Assembly: GCA_012274445.1 (NCBI GenBank)
Contig: JAAROD010000004.1
Span: 930,001 to 994,000 of the forward strand
From: Sclerotiophoma versabilis
Taxonomy: Eukaryota; Ascomycota; Dothideomycetes; Pleosporales; Didymellaceae
Direction: 5' to 3'
Length of the DNA stretch: 64,000 nt
Position numbers and translations under genes: made by a program. Below are positions 31,184 to 42,433 of the stretch, in pieces (the first letter of the stretch is position 1; every line of letters starts with the position of its first letter). The notes under the pieces were generated by a model. It searched no databases. It saw only the letters and a program-made list of their open reading frames with translations, and was not told the DNA's origin.

Positions 31184-32494
31184 TCACGAACCCAGCCCAA
31201 AATCCCATACCTGTATTTTTCTCGTCCCAAACGGTCCACCCTGTCTAACAAACAAACTCAAAATATTGAATTGCTTCAGCCTCTCCTCGTCCACCAACGG
31301 CTCACCAGCCATATTGCTAATCTCGCCCAGCTTCTTCCAGTCAGTCCAATTCCCGCCCGCTGTCGCAGCCCACAGCTGAACAGTCGATTTCGGTGCATCA
31401 GGCAGCACTGCAATTACGCTGTCTCCCGTGGCAACAATCTTTCCGCGGTAGGCGAGATATGGTGGTGTGGATAGACCGGGTACTTTGATAGCGGTCTTGC
31501 TGAACTTGCCATCTGCAGTACGGAGATAGTGGTAGAATGTGCTTGTGCCGGTAGTGTTATCACGCATAAGAGCGTGGAAACGGCCTTTATCGTCAGCACA
31601 TTGTGCTTCTTGGTTGATGATCTGGCTGTTCTGCGGGATGTTGTAGACTTTAATTCCTGGCGTGGTGGGCTTGATCGGCACCGCGACGGTCTGGCCATTT
31701 GTTTGTTTCCAAGTCCGCCCTGCGTCCTCGGAGAGGGCGAAGTAGAAGTCGTGATTCGTGCTGGGTGTTGGTGTCTCGCGGACAGTATAGGACACGTAGA
31801 GTTTGCCGAGTGCATTGGTGAAGCCGTTAATGTACGCATTGTTGTTTTCCCCTTGGAGATACTTGCCAACGTTTGACCAGAGGCCGGAGGTCGATGAATA
31901 CCGGTGAATCCAGGAATCACCACTGCCGGACTGGCCGATGCGGAATTCCATCAGCAGGTCACCATTGTCGATGCGCTCGAAGCGCGGGTAGGTGAGGGGT
32001 GTCCAAGGTCCAGTGCTGCCGGGTAGGGAGTGCTGAACGGCGCCAAAGGCGGAGGCGGACCATTCTGAGGGGATGGTCTTTGCGATACCGGTGTTGCTTA
32101 CGCGGTAGTTGATGGGGACGTCGTGGTGATCGAAGGAGAGATGGATTTTGCCGTCGCCACTGATGCCCATAGAGATGGTGTTGTGCTCATCAAGTGTCTG
32201 CTGGAGATAATCTGTGAAGGCGAAGTATTGCCAGGCTCCGATTGAAGGGGAAATCTGGCGACGTCCAAGATTGACATAGTGTTTGCCATAGCCTGTGGCT
32301 GTTGCGTAAAAGGCAACGTATTGGTAGTTGCCAAAGGTTGTCAAGGCATCTTGTTGGAAAGAGAGGCCGTTCAGGTGGACCGAACCCTCGACATCGTTAC
32401 TGATGTTGTAGGATTTAGTCGATACAACGGAGATGGCCGAAACGAGTGAAGAGACGAGCGTTAAAGACGCAAGCAGTGATGAGAGAATCTTCAT
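31184..32494 (-). CDS. Secreted BNR_4-type beta-propeller, putative polysaccharide-active enzyme, 436 aa
   Basis: Single exon. Residues 1-20 (MKILSSLLASLTLVSSLVSA) form a clear signal peptide, so the product is extracellular. The mature protein is a propeller-like repeat of short strands with Asp/Trp-containing turns: YQYVAFYATATGYGKHYVNL, GKIHLSFDHHDVPINYRVS, GDLLMEFRIGQSGSGDSWIH, KLYVSYTVRE, DFYFALSEDAGRTWKQ (an Asp-box S-x-D-x-G-x-T-W) and RFHALMRDN. This pattern matches the BNR_4 family, which includes ulvan-lyase-like (PL24/PL25-type) and related uncharacterised proteins. The conserved HHD and Tyr/Arg residues fit a lyase centre, but I cannot confirm the catalytic class. N-glycosylation sites occur. 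Likely plant- or algal-polysaccharide-directed; the activity is inferred. It is tail-to-tail with the methyltransferase. Confidence 0.7.
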   Translation of the reverse strand: MKILSSLLASLTLVSSLVSAISVVSTKSYNISNDVEGSVHLNGLSFQQDALTTFGNYQYVAFYATATGYGKHYVNLGRRQISPSIGAWQYFAFTDYLQQTLDEHNTISMGISGDGKIHLSFDHHDVPINYRVSNTGIAKTIPSEWSASAFGAVQHSLPGSTGPWTPLTYPRFERIDNGDLLMEFRIGQSGSGDSWIHRYSSTSGLWSNVGKYLQGENNNAYINGFTNALGKLYVSYTVRETPTPSTNHDFYFALSEDAGRTWKQTNGQTVAVPIKPTTPGIKVYNIPQNSQIINQEAQCADDKGRFHALMRDNTTGTSTFYHYLRTADGKFSKTAIKVPGLSTPPYLAYRGKIVATGDSVIAVLPDAPKSTVQLWAATAGGNWTDWKKLGEISNMAGEPLVDEERLKQFNILSLFVRQGGPFGTRKIQVWDFGLGS

Positions 32495-33559
32495 CTCGAA
32501 GCATGTGGCGATCTAGCGGTTTCCTGCCAGACCAACTTCCATATATACTCCACCATATCGCTCTCTATTCACCCGGATGATTGCTAAGGATACGGGAGCC
32601 GGGGAAATCTGATTTGTGGGGAAGTTTGCCATCACTATAATCTTAATTGAACCCCGTGATGTGCAGATTATTGTCCGCCTTCTGTTTAGTTTACGAGTAG
32701 CTCCATGCAGGTTCCTCACGTGGTCTCTCGGACTATACGACGCATTTGTGGTAGTTGCGGCTTCTTGTGTGGACCTGCGCCGGCTTCTCGGGGCAACAAT
32801 GGTGCGGGGTGAAGAACCTGGGGTATGGGGAAGTCGCCATGCCCGCGACTGCTGGAGTTTTGAGGACTTCCATGGTTATTTTCCGAGTTAAAGTCTTCCT
32901 AAATGATCCTTGGGCAGCTCAAAGCTTGCCTGAGGCCAAAAGCACGATTGCGCCATTACCTCTGTCCGGTCTGCTCGATCTCCTCTTGCACGACATTACG
33001 AGTGGCCAGCAAATTCTACAGTACCACATCGAAAAAGCCTACCAAATAGCGACTCTTGTGTGAAGCATTTGCCTTGTTCTTAGATTCCGTGGCCAGACGC
33101 ATTGTAGTCGTTGAGTGGTCATTTTCGTGTCAAAGAGAGGGCGGATTGCGATTGCGGAGAACAGCGCCAGCAACCGCCAAGCGAGCGCCTCCAGCCACTT
33201 CCCCAATTCCCAGCAACTACTGTCTATCTCCCACAACCAGGACACTGGCTTCGTATCTCTGTCCCCCACTTCTTACACCACAGTAAGATACAGATCTACC
33301 ACAATGCCGTTCCTATCCTCAAGGTTACCGGCAAACCATATCCAAAAGATGTATTGCAACACCTGAAGAGGAAGGTAGAGGCTGAGACTCCTCACTTGGC
33401 ACTTGGCACGCCATTCAACGGTCGTGAAGCGGTCTTGGAGTGACGTACCGGCATCGGAAGTTTATCGTAGACTGTATCGTGAAAAATAATAGCAGAACAA
33501 GATAAAGAGTCGTGGTTGCGCAACGTGTATAGTACGTATGCTAGGCTAGTACTCGCAAG
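32495..33559. other. Divergent intergenic, 1.07 kb
   Basis: Promoters of the BNR_4 gene (minus) and the carboxypeptidase (plus). Frame 33290-33443 reads somewhat protein-like (HNAVPILKVTGKPYPKDVLQ, ending FNGREAVLE) but lacks a usable start; it may be a relic exon. Nothing else is supported. Confidence 0.35.
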
Positions 33560-35192
33560 ATGGCAACTCTCTCAATACTGCTTTTCGCTGCCACAACATT
33601 GGCACAGGGCACAAAGTATGGCAAGAATCATGTCGTGACCCAGTTCGACTCGCAGATTGTTGAGCAGAGAGCTTTTCCGGCACCTAATGTTACGCTGTAC
33701 AGCCCTGCATTCGTGCCGAATGCGTCTTTCACTCCTGGGTGGACTGAGGGTACTGAGGGTGCAACCAGTCAAGCAGACCTGGGTATGTTGCAGAGACATT
33801 CTGAGGGAGCAAATTAGTTAACGATCATTAGACACTTTCCTCCAGAGCTTTGCGCAGAAGAACGCAGCATGGGCGACATACAGCAATGCTGACTTCTTAA
33901 GTGAGGAAGGCAAGTTCTTCCCGTACGTGCGTCTCGCAAGCTCTTCGAAATCGTCTAGCAAAGTACGTGTATGGATCCAGGGTTCTGTACACGGGAATGA
34001 GCCAGCTGGTGATGAGGCCACCCTTGCGCTACTGGGTGCGATGGATGCAGACCCGACGTGGGCTGCTGGCTTCCTTGAGAAGCTGGAGATCATTGTTCTG
34101 CCGCGCTACAATCCCGATGGAAACAAGTACTTCCAGCGCACACTGGCGACCAATTTCGACCCCAATCGCGATCACACTAAGCTTGTACGTCAGCAAACTC
34201 GAGACATCAAGCAGTGGTTCAGTACCTTTGCTCCACACATTGCCATCGACATGCACGAATACGGCGCACGTTCCAGGTATGCCGGCAACTACAGCAACGC
34301 TGCGGACGGCATGTACAGCGCTGCGAAGAACTTGAACATCCATCCAGCAATCCGTGAGCTTGCTGAGATTGTTTTCGTACCTGCCATTGGCGCATCACTG
34401 GAGTCAAAAGGCTTGCGCGGTGAGCCCTACGTAACTGCGTCTCGATCAGCCGACCCCGTTCGCTTCAATGAGGCCGGTACTGATGCAAAGATTGGCCGTA
34501 ACGCCATGGGCCTGACACAGTCGATCACTTTCCTCTTCGAAACACGAGGTATCGGCATTGCTAATCAGTCTTTCAAACGCCGAACTCTTGGTGGGCTACA
34601 GATGATTCTTGGTGTGCTTGAGACAGCCCGCGACCAAGCCGAGGGCGTATACAATACAATTGAGGCAGCCATTAGCGAGGTAATTGCAAGCCAGGAGCCC
34701 GTCGTGGTCACAGACTACACCACCTACTTAAATCGCACATGGACCATGGTCGACACTCGGAACGGCGACGTTGTGCAGATTCCTGTCGAATTCGCCTCGA
34801 CCACACCTGCATCGCCAAACAAGACTGTTACAAGACCTGAGGGCTATGTCATCCCTCGCGCATGGTTTGACCTTGCTGAGCGTCTCCGGATTTCTGGTCT
34901 CGAGGTCGAGACTTTGCAGGAGGGGTTCCAGGGCGAAGTCGAAATTTACAACATCACTTCTTCAAGTCTTGCCCACTCGTACTATGAGGGTGCGATCTTG
35001 AACAGCGTAACCACGGACACATTGGTTCAGGAGGTGACGCTTCCGTCTGGTAGCTTCTTCGTCAAGAGCGCACAGAAGAACGCTGGCCTGGCTTTCGTCG
35101 CGCTCGAACCGGAAAACATCGACTCGTATGTGAGCTTCGGCATTGTCCCCATGGAGGTTGGAGATCTCTACCCAGTTTTTAGGAAGCTTTGA
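33560..35192 (+). CDS. Secreted M14-family zinc carboxypeptidase, 527 aa
   Basis: Exon 1 33560-33782, 49-bp intron, exon 2 33832-35192. The N-terminus MATLSILLFAATTLAQG is a signal peptide. The zinc peptidase domain is complete: H-x-x-E in GSVHGNEPAGDE (His 128, Glu 131), substrate-binding Arg in NFDPNRDH (about 187), the third zinc ligand in AIDMHEYG (His 216), and catalytic Glu in FLFETRG (about 311). This is the bacterial-like M14 subgroup often annotated as carboxypeptidase 2 in fungi. It carries a C-terminal beta-rich region of about 190 residues (VQIPVEFAST, EGYVIPRAWF, EVTLPSGSFFV) like peptidases that process cell-wall or extracellular peptides. There is no propeptide of the A/B type. 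A secreted role in nutrient peptide trimming is inferred. Confidence 0.9.
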
Positions 35193-35891
35193 AGTAGGCC
35201 TGCGGAGTCTAAATTATGTCCGACCGCATGTAGCTAAAAGACATACTGCGCAGATATCAGCAACAACTCCTTCGATAAGATCCATTGTCAGTAATCATTG
35301 TGATGCTCTAAGTATGCAGGCCTTCTTTAGAATGCATCAACCATGCGCCACAAACCTCCACTCCGACTTTCATCGGCACTACTATCAATCAGCGCTGTAC
35401 GCCTCGTTCAACAACGTGCTTTAACGAGGGCGCCACAAGCGGTTTTCTAGAACACAAAGACTTTGCAAACAGCCATTGTGTCGTGGAGACTTGACCGCTC
35501 TCGCGAAAACCATCTCTTTGAGGTTAGTTTGGCGAGGGGTCACGCGTGGCTGAGTCAAACAGGAACACCCTGCTGCACGTCTGTGATGCACCATGTAAGA
35601 TTTTACCGAATTTACGATGCGGCGAATATGCAGTTCGCCTAGAGGCTCGTATAAGTGGGCTCCTCTCGCAATACATCCTGCTGAGTTGTGGAAAACGTGA
35701 TCGAAGGTCGAGCTGTCCGCTGCAAGGCCGCAACCGGAAATTGGTGATGGACAATAAGACTTGTCAACGGTCCTGAGATTCACCGGTCATTCTCTTCGTT
35801 GCCATCTGGGCATTCTTTGCTGGTGCCTTTTCCTTTGTCCATCTCCCGTTCTTGACGTGCCCAACTTCAACCTTCCGTTACCCTCATCTTT
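35193..35891. other. Intergenic, 699 bp
   Basis: 3' flank of the carboxypeptidase and promoter of the F-box gene. A minus-strand frame at 35421-35783 shows random composition and is rejected. No motif is recognised beyond pyrimidine-rich sequence near 35785-35880, just upstream of the ATG. Confidence 0.4.
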
Positions 35892-37214
35892 ATGCTGAGC
35901 CAGCTACCGTTGGAGATCCTTCGACGTATATGCACGGATCTTTCGCCTGATGCTGCACTTTGCTTCGCTCACAGTTGCCGACATACTTACCAGGCTTGCG
36001 ACGACTGGGCTGTATGGCGTGGCATTGTGAAGGGAAGCGCGCGCGTCCGTACCGAACCACCTACAACTGGACTTCAAAAAGGACGCGGAGATAACGGAAC
36101 CACAATGGCAGGTGCAGGTCTCGTCCGATCTGGCGCTGGATTTCGTAATATGACTGCTGTCGAACAGTATATGCCACAGCTCATGATACTTGGTTGTAAG
36201 CATTGCGACTGTCATAAATTTCGACTAGATGCTGATAACTAGTGAATAGACACAATGGCAGCACCTACGGAGCTTCACACCATCTACGATCAGTGTAGAG
36301 CCTTGGTCAGCAGACAGGAGTATCCATCTTCCTTAATGCGAGTAAAGACCGACAGTAGCAAGTGGTTCGAATTCATGACGGATCCAACAAGCCGATTCGA
36401 TTCGAAAGAATGGTTGGCTGCACAGACCGCGAGTTTGTGCTTTGCCATCAGGGCACTGTCTGATGTCGGACATGCATATCAGCCGGAGGAGCCTTTTGCA
36501 CGTTTAGAGGATGTCCAATGGTTCAATTCAACTGCGAGCCAAAAGGATTGCTCTGACTCGCTAGTCATGCAACATGCATTGGCAAATGCCGCAGTCGGAT
36601 CGTTCTGTTTAGAACTTCGGGCAGCTCTTTATGGCGAGAGGACCATTGGTGAAGACTTTGAAGGTACCTCCAGCCCACCAACAGCCTCTAGCATTCCAGT
36701 GGCTTCCCAGATAGCGTCGCATCTGCCGTCATCGCCCGACAGCTTGAAAGACTCTCCACCGAGTTGTTTGATCGCAGCAGTAAGCCCTGACTTCTTCGTA
36801 AACCATGCATGGACCGGATACGTCAGTACTAGAGGGGACTGGCGAAGTGTGTACCACGGCATCGGATGCCACAACCTTAGAGATTTGCCACCAGCGAACG
36901 TTGCCGATTATATACGCAGCACCAACGTACCAGTAGCTGTCCACCACACAGTGCGATTTCGCGTCGTAGATACTCTGGCAAACGGCGACTTTACTTTGCG
37001 ATCCAACTATTTCCACACCCGCGACAACATGTACACCCTTTCCATGCTGGTGGAGGGACGAACCGGCAGATTGTCGATCTGCATGTCACGTCCTGGTGAC
37101 GCTACTACGAGGCCGCTGCAGAACAGCTCGAGAAACGCGCTCAACACACCGTTCGGAATTGTGTACGGTATCGAGCCTGGTTGGTTGGTTGGTTGGTATT
37201 CATTTTACGTCTAG
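35892..37214 (+). CDS. F-box-like protein, 421 aa
   Basis: Exon 1 35892-36192, 57-bp intron, exon 2 36250-37214. MLSQLPLEILRRICTDLSPD...CFAHSCRHTYQACDDWAVWR (residues 1-44) is a good F-box: LP-x-E-I-L, spaced Leu/Cys, then a Trp/Arg end. The remainder is not an LRR or WD propeller that I can recognise; it has a variable Ser/Pro segment (about 235-265) and a C-terminal beta-rich part (VRFRVVDTLANGDFTLRSNY, MLVEGRTGRLSICM). Probably an SCF substrate receptor, of the type annotated as hypothetical F-box in Dothideomycetes. The C-terminus is encoded partly by a GGTT tetranucleotide run (37179-37197), giving a Gly-Trp-Leu-Val-Gly-Trp end. Confidence 0.72.
37179..37197 (+). repeat. Coding GGTT microsatellite
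   Basis: Nearly five copies of GGTT near the 3' end of the F-box gene. The unit is not a multiple of three, so slippage would change the C-terminus. Confidence 0.8.
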
Positions 37215-37468
37215 TTGATGGGGATCAAGTCCACCATCTCGCCTCCCGAAGGGCATATTCGACGTGCTAAGCTATGGAATTACAGTGCTAACACACTACC
37301 TTAGAAAGCATTTCTTGCCTGCGCGGGTATTGCTACCATTTCAGAACTACAGCTCCCCGTCCAGTTGGGGAGACTGAGCAGTGTGTGTACATTAGGGTGG
37401 ATCCCTTGTGTGTATTCAGAGGCAGTGGAGTGCCGTAAGAGAGAGTAGGAAAGAGTAGGTGGGTGTAG

Positions 37469-37545
37469 AGAGCCGGTGCTCTGTCGAATCGGAAGCCGTG
37501 GCTCTGCGCGAGGAGAGCCTTTGTACTAGGCTTGGCCATGCCTGT
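37469..37545. repeat. Imperfect direct repeat, copy 1
   Basis: About 77 bp starting AGAGCCGGTGCTCTGTCG and containing GGAGAGCCTTTGT. Copy 2 starts 185 bp downstream. AGAGC-CGGT-GCTCT at its head is itself a 5-bp-stem palindrome. Confidence 0.75.
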
Positions 37546-37653
37546 GTCGAAGGAGATAGGTGTAGTAGGAAGGCAGAGCCAGGCTTGTCCTTCTTCTTTA
37601 TCCCCGAGAGTTGTCAAATGTAAGGCCATGCTGGCTGCCTTGTTTGCGAGTTA

Positions 37654-37728
37654 AGAGCCGGTGCTCTGTCGGATCGTGCCGTAGCTCTTCGCGTGGAGAG
37701 CCTTTGTGTTTAGGCCTGGCAGATGCCC
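37654..37728. repeat. Imperfect direct repeat, copy 2
   Basis: Matches copy 1 with about a dozen differences and a 2-bp gap; the head palindrome and the GGAGAGCCTTTGT block are identical. Non-coding in both copies. Confidence 0.75.
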
Positions 37729-39132
37729 ATATCTTGCAAGAACAAGGAGTGTCAAGGCTGTCTCCTTGTCTTGCTGGTGGTTGTGGCCTTCGACCGAACG
37801 TGAAAATCTGAGTGGCGCACGGGCCATTTTGAAAAGATTTCAGCTCAGCGAAGAGCTGAAAGACAAAAAGAGGCCAGCGCGCCTGCCACAACGCCTGCAG
37901 CGGAGAGAGGACGTTGGGAAACAGATTTAAGAAGGCATTTGAGTCGTGTTTTAACGAAAAATCGATGGATATCGACCTTTCGCTGACCTGGAAAAGTTGA
38001 TGTTCGGGTGTATCGAGCCTGGAAGCTGGCTGTGGCTCTGGAAGGCGGAATGGTCTGCCAGTAGCAAGCCAACACGCTGAGTCATCAGCACATGTTGCTG
38101 GTGAGTGCTCCATTAGAGCAGGACAAGAAAGAGCAGGTCAAGTCATGCGCCAGTGACAGAAAACCTGAAGGGGAGTGAGAGTTGCCCAGGTCAGAATGAA
38201 GTCGCTTCATGAAGCTGACTTGTATAAATCTGTGTTGGGCATAGCGGGATCCGACGGGTGACATGTGTTTGGAAAGGTTGTTAACTCGTTGTTTTGCACG
38301 AGCCGCCAACCTCGCCAAACACTGCATCGCTGTACTTGGCGATCTGGATTGTGTTGAGTACAGGGTCGATTTCGAACTCTCAAATCGATCAGGCAGAGTC
38401 AGATGATTCAGCACCGCCGCGCTGTCACTCTTGAGCGCAAGCCCCCCAACTCCCATGCTGAGCTACATCTGCGAGACTAGGCGTAGTTACTGGCTCAAAT
38501 CAAGCTGGCTCGCCGAACGCTGGAGCCCTGCTGCTCCAGATGAGACAGATTTGAGCCGCGAAGGCCTCCTGAGCGGTAGCGGTCCCAGCGCGTACTGTCC
38601 TCAATAAATCAAAGTACAATCACCACTGACTTGGATTGCCGAGCCCAGAGCCCAGGTCCATGGATCAAGTTGTTGCCAATCGTGTGTGGTGCGTCTGTTG
38701 TGTGCCGCTGCGGGACGGAGGCTTGAGCATCTCGATCCCTGTGGTCGAGATGCATCCAAGTAATTGGGAGGGTGCATGATCGCTAGGCACGCGCAATTAC
38801 AAAGTAGAAAACTTAATTTCCGCGGAGCAAAAGACCTGCTTGACGCTGTTCTTGTTACTTCTTGGAGCCACGTCTCGCACGATGAACGTATTTCAGTTGC
38901 GCTGCGTTAGCATAGCGTTCTCAGGTGAGATGAGTAATATGACGACAAGACAGGAATGTGCGACCGGAGCTACGCGCTGTGTTGTTCAGCTGCTCTTGGC
39001 ACGCGCGTGATCACGTGTATAGCTCTTCACCTTGAAATATTGCACTGGTTAGCTCAGTTTGCAACTCATCATCATCAAGCGAGTGGACCGTTCGGCAAAA
39101 TTCGATCCAAGATCCTGCAGCTTCCGCGGCGA

Positions 39133-39874
39133 TTACGCTAGTTGATTGGATCCCGTAGCACCCCGCGGGTTAAGCACTCTGCAAGCAAGTGTTGCGGCTG
39201 CATGCCTCGCCGTGGGCTATGCTTACCGCACATTGGTCGGTTCGACAAGAATGTTGAGCGCAGACACAATGTCGTCGTGACCGGGGCGCGTGTTGGTGTT
39301 CTCCAGATGAACGTATTGTGACGCAAATAACGCCACAAGTAGCATCCAAGGAATGGGCTTGATCCTGACAGGTTACCTTCCTCAACTCGTACTTGCCGCC
39401 GATGCGCATGATATGGAACGATTCGAGCTTGTCGCTAGCGGAGAACGCTTGCAATCCAACGGTGTTCACGATCATCCTGAAGCTGGGCTTGAAACGGCAA
39501 TTGAGACCGAAGGGTAAAACCGCCTCAACAAATAGCAGTTAGATGGCGATCGCAGTGCTGTAGGTGTGATGCATGGAGCATGAGCATTTAGAAACGAAGT
39601 TACGGTGAGAGCCACCCGAAATTTGAGAATGCAGGGCTTTGCCTCAACAGATGCTGCACTTGGCAAACCGGGTTCTCGATGGGATGACGTCTGGCGAGGG
39701 CGACAAGGGGGACGGGATGCCGTGTTTGGTCACTGGAGAAAACTCGAGAGCTTTTGGCTGATGGGTTTGCGAGATAGCGATCTTTGGTGAGCCTTGAGTT
39801 CAAAGGGCCTTCAAGCGTACCATAGCATGAGGCGGACGTCGCGATGAAGGCAACTCGTCGTTGATAGCAGCCAT
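39133..39874 (-). pseudogene. Possible unrecognised spliced gene or relic
   Basis: Several protein-like exon pieces lie in order on the minus strand: a possible start at 39874 (MAAINDELPSSRRPPHAM, followed by GTACGC); a piece with QTHQPKALEFSPVTKHG; KPCILKFRVALT, followed by GTAACT; MIVNTVGLQAFSASDKLESF...KYELRK, followed by GTAACC; and NTNTRPGHDDIVSALNILVE...NVR with a GTAAGC donor, continuing to a stop at 39135-39133. The last three pieces can be joined in frame using one weak GAG acceptor and one GGAG acceptor. The first two cannot be joined to them without a stop. So this is either a gene with a boundary I have misread or a decaying copy. I do not recognise the protein. Confidence 0.3.
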
Positions 39875-40224
39875 TGGGAGTGCAGGTCGGCGGTTGCTAG
39901 TCCTTGGAAACTGAAGGCGAGACAAGCGATTTGCGACCTTGGACTGACAGGGAGTACGGCACGTTTATCTCCTTGTCGTTGCACAACGGGGGCGCTCTGC
40001 GCTAAACTAGGATAACTTGCTTGTGGCACAGAGGAGGAGGCTCTCACGTGGTGACTTCAGTTCGTGGAGGTTCTTCGGCCCGTGAGACCTTAGCGTTGAT
40101 AAGGCCCCAAGCCTCCGCCTTTTGCTTCTCAATTACTGCCAAACCTTGATTGCCATTGCCTCTCCGTTTCCCATGTGCGGCGGCCCTTCTTCCTTCTCTA
40201 TCAACAACCAGTAGGCCCGCCACC
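39875..40224. promoter_or_regulatory. Upstream region of the MFS transporter
   Basis: 350 bp. No TATA is seen; the 100 bp before the ATG are pyrimidine-rich on the coding strand (TTTGCTTCTC, CCTTCTTCCTTCTC), a common fungal promoter feature. CACCATG is a strong start context. Confidence 0.4.
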
Positions 40225-42058
40225 ATGCCTCTCGACCCCAAAGACGAGCCGTTTCCCACGAAACAGCTCATTATCATCGGTGGGTGCTGCTTCTCGATGC
40301 GGTGATGTCATCGTAAAATGAGAGTTTTCTGACCGCCGGCTAGGAATATGCCGATTCTCCGAGCCTCTCGCGTTCAATTCCATCCTCGCGTACTCGTACG
40401 TGATGGTACAGGATTTGGGCATTCATGAACGTGATGCATCCTTCTACTCTGGACTCCTCGTCTCTGCCTATGCTATCGCCGAGGCCATCACCGCGCCGCT
40501 ATGGGGGTCCATATCCGATGTTTACGGCAGGAAACCAGTCGCGCTGATTGGTCTGGCTGGTGTTGCTATGTCTAGCATTGTCTTCGGTATGGCTGGTACC
40601 TTCTGGGTTGCGCTGCTTGCGCGATTCATTGGTGGTGCTTTGAACGGAAATGTTGCCATCATGCAGACCATGGTTGCTGAGATGGTCAAGAACCCAGCTC
40701 ACGAGCGTAAGAGTGCCCATACATTGCGAATGGCGCATTAAGTACTGACATTGGTTGCAGCTCGTGCGTATGCAACACAGCCCTTCGTTTGGACTTTGGG
40801 AGGCATCATTGGCTCAGCCATGGGCGGTTTCCTTGCCCAACCAGCTGTCTTCTACCCCAACGCCTTCGCCAAGGATGGTCTATTCGGAAAATACCCTTAC
40901 CTTCTTCCCAACCTCGTCGCCGCTGTTGGCATTGTTTTGGCCATCATTCAGGGCATGCTGTTCTTGAAGGAAACACTGGTGCGCGAGGAGGAGCCTGACC
41001 AGAACGGCGGCATCACATATGGCGATAACATCAATGAGAGGAGCCGTCTGCTTCCACCTCAGCAGCCCCACCAGGTGCCAGGTCGCGTCCGAGGATCCAT
41101 GGCTGGCTCAGTGCGCGAGCCTCGTGGATCCATCGTCAGCTTGACAAGGGAACGTTTGCACTCCATGTCAGTGGCAGGCAGTATTCGTCACATTCGCAAG
41201 CGTGCGTCTTTCCTGGAAGAGGGTATGCCAGCGCCGTTTGACCAGCGTTTCGATATCCGTCGCTCGTCTTTCGGTACTATGCACTCAATCAGGGTTACGC
41301 CTCACACCGTTCTTCCCAGCCGTGGCCCGCCTCCCAAGCCACGTGCGACTTTCAACAAGACTGTTGTCATGATGATCATCGCAATGTCCATATTTGCATT
41401 CCACCAAATGGCATTCATCAGCATTCTCCCTGTTTATATCTTGGATGAGCCCACGACCCGCGGTGTAGACTTCCGTGGCGGTCTCGGTATGTCTCTTCAC
41501 GACGTGGGCGCATTTTTGGCCATCAACGGTTTCATTGCGTTGTTCGTGCAGGGCTTCATTTTCCCCATTTTCGTCGAGCACGTTGGTGTGTGGAAGTCAT
41601 TCTTCTACATGGTCCTGTTCTACCCCATCTGCTACGTCATCATCCCCTTCATCAGCGCCCTTCCTGACGAGTTTGTCTCGCCAGGAGTATACTTCACTCT
41701 TCTTTTGCAGGCGTTCTTCGGTATTATCGTGTTCCCCTGTTCTCTTATTCTGATGAAGAACGCCGTTCCTTCACCATTGGTTCTTGGTCGTGTTAACGGT
41801 CTGGCCATGTCCGCCTGCTGTCTCGCCAGGACGATTGCCTGCCCACTTGTTGGAGCTATATATTCCATCGGTGGCAGCGCTACCGCATGGTTTGGCCTCA
41901 CGCTCATGGCTGTGTTTGGTGTCATTCAGCTCATCTGGGTACCTAAAGAGGATGTCGGCCCGGTCGAGATCGACAACGGGCTCAAGAAGGTTGTTCATCG
42001 CGACGACGAACACGAGGACGCGATCGACGACATCTCGGTTATTGGATCAGTGCGGTAA
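40225..42058 (+). CDS. MFS transporter, DHA1/ZIF-like, 571 aa
   Basis: Exons 40225-40279, 40344-40706 and 40761-42058. Twelve membrane segments are readable as two sets of six around a hydrophilic loop of about 150 residues (Arg/Ser-rich, about 215-345). Motif A after TM2 reads GSISDVYGRKPVALIGL, the proton-antiporter signature of the major facilitator superfamily. RFIGGALNGNVAIMQTMVAE after TM4 resembles the ZIF-1/tetracycline-efflux-like fungal group. The N-terminus begins MPLDPKDEPFPTKQLIIIGI, with RFSEPLAFNSILAYSYVMV as TM1, typical of these proteins, some of which act in vacuolar metal or metabolite sequestration. The substrate is not predictable. The long central loop with many Ser/Arg (SMAGSVREPRGSIVS) looks like a phosphorylation target. 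Splice junctions restore conserved residues. Confidence 0.9.
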
Positions 42059-42433
42059 TTTTTGTTGGCAACGACTGATTTTATGAGGGTTATCCGTGTC
42101 GAGGATTGTGTTGTCAACGAAAGAGAAATCATCGCTTGGTTCCTCAAAATCTGCATCATTGTTCGGCGTTGGGGGCACGACTCACGGGTTTCACGAGTGT
42201 TTGATAATCGCCTATCAATTCGGTCATGTGAGCATTTCTTGCATAGCGAATTAAAAGCTCATGTCATCTGTATTAATGTTTTCGCAATAGATTTGCAATC
42301 CCATGTTCTCTTACACTACAATTTTACCTGCGAACTGATCAAACTCTTCTTGACGCTAGCCTTCCTCGCTCCGAATTTATATCGTGGACTCGCACCCAAT
42401 CAGCGGTGTCCGACAGCACTGCAATTGTAGCCC
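42059..42433. other. Intergenic, 375 bp
   Basis: Tail-to-tail space between the MFS transporter and the decayed sugar transporter. It is AT-richer toward the right (42240-42360). No gene is seen. Confidence 0.4.

Larger units (their letters stand above)
37215..39132. other. Gene-poor stretch, 1.9 kb
   Basis: No supported gene. Contains the imperfect direct repeat described separately and many short symmetric sequences such as CAGCTCAGCGAAGAGCTG near 37841. Frames on both strands are short and lack protein character. No transposase or terminal repeats are seen, though decayed mobile DNA is possible. Confidence 0.4.

Noticed and set aside
35421..35783. 120-codon minus-strand frame between carboxypeptidase and F-box gene
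   Set aside because: Random composition, no motif, overlaps open frames on the other strand and lies in promoter sequence.
39041..39090. tRNA-like sequence TGGTTAGCTCAGTTTGCAAC
   Set aside because: It has a D-loop-like run, but there is no matching acceptor stem, anticodon arm or TTCGA-type T-loop nearby.
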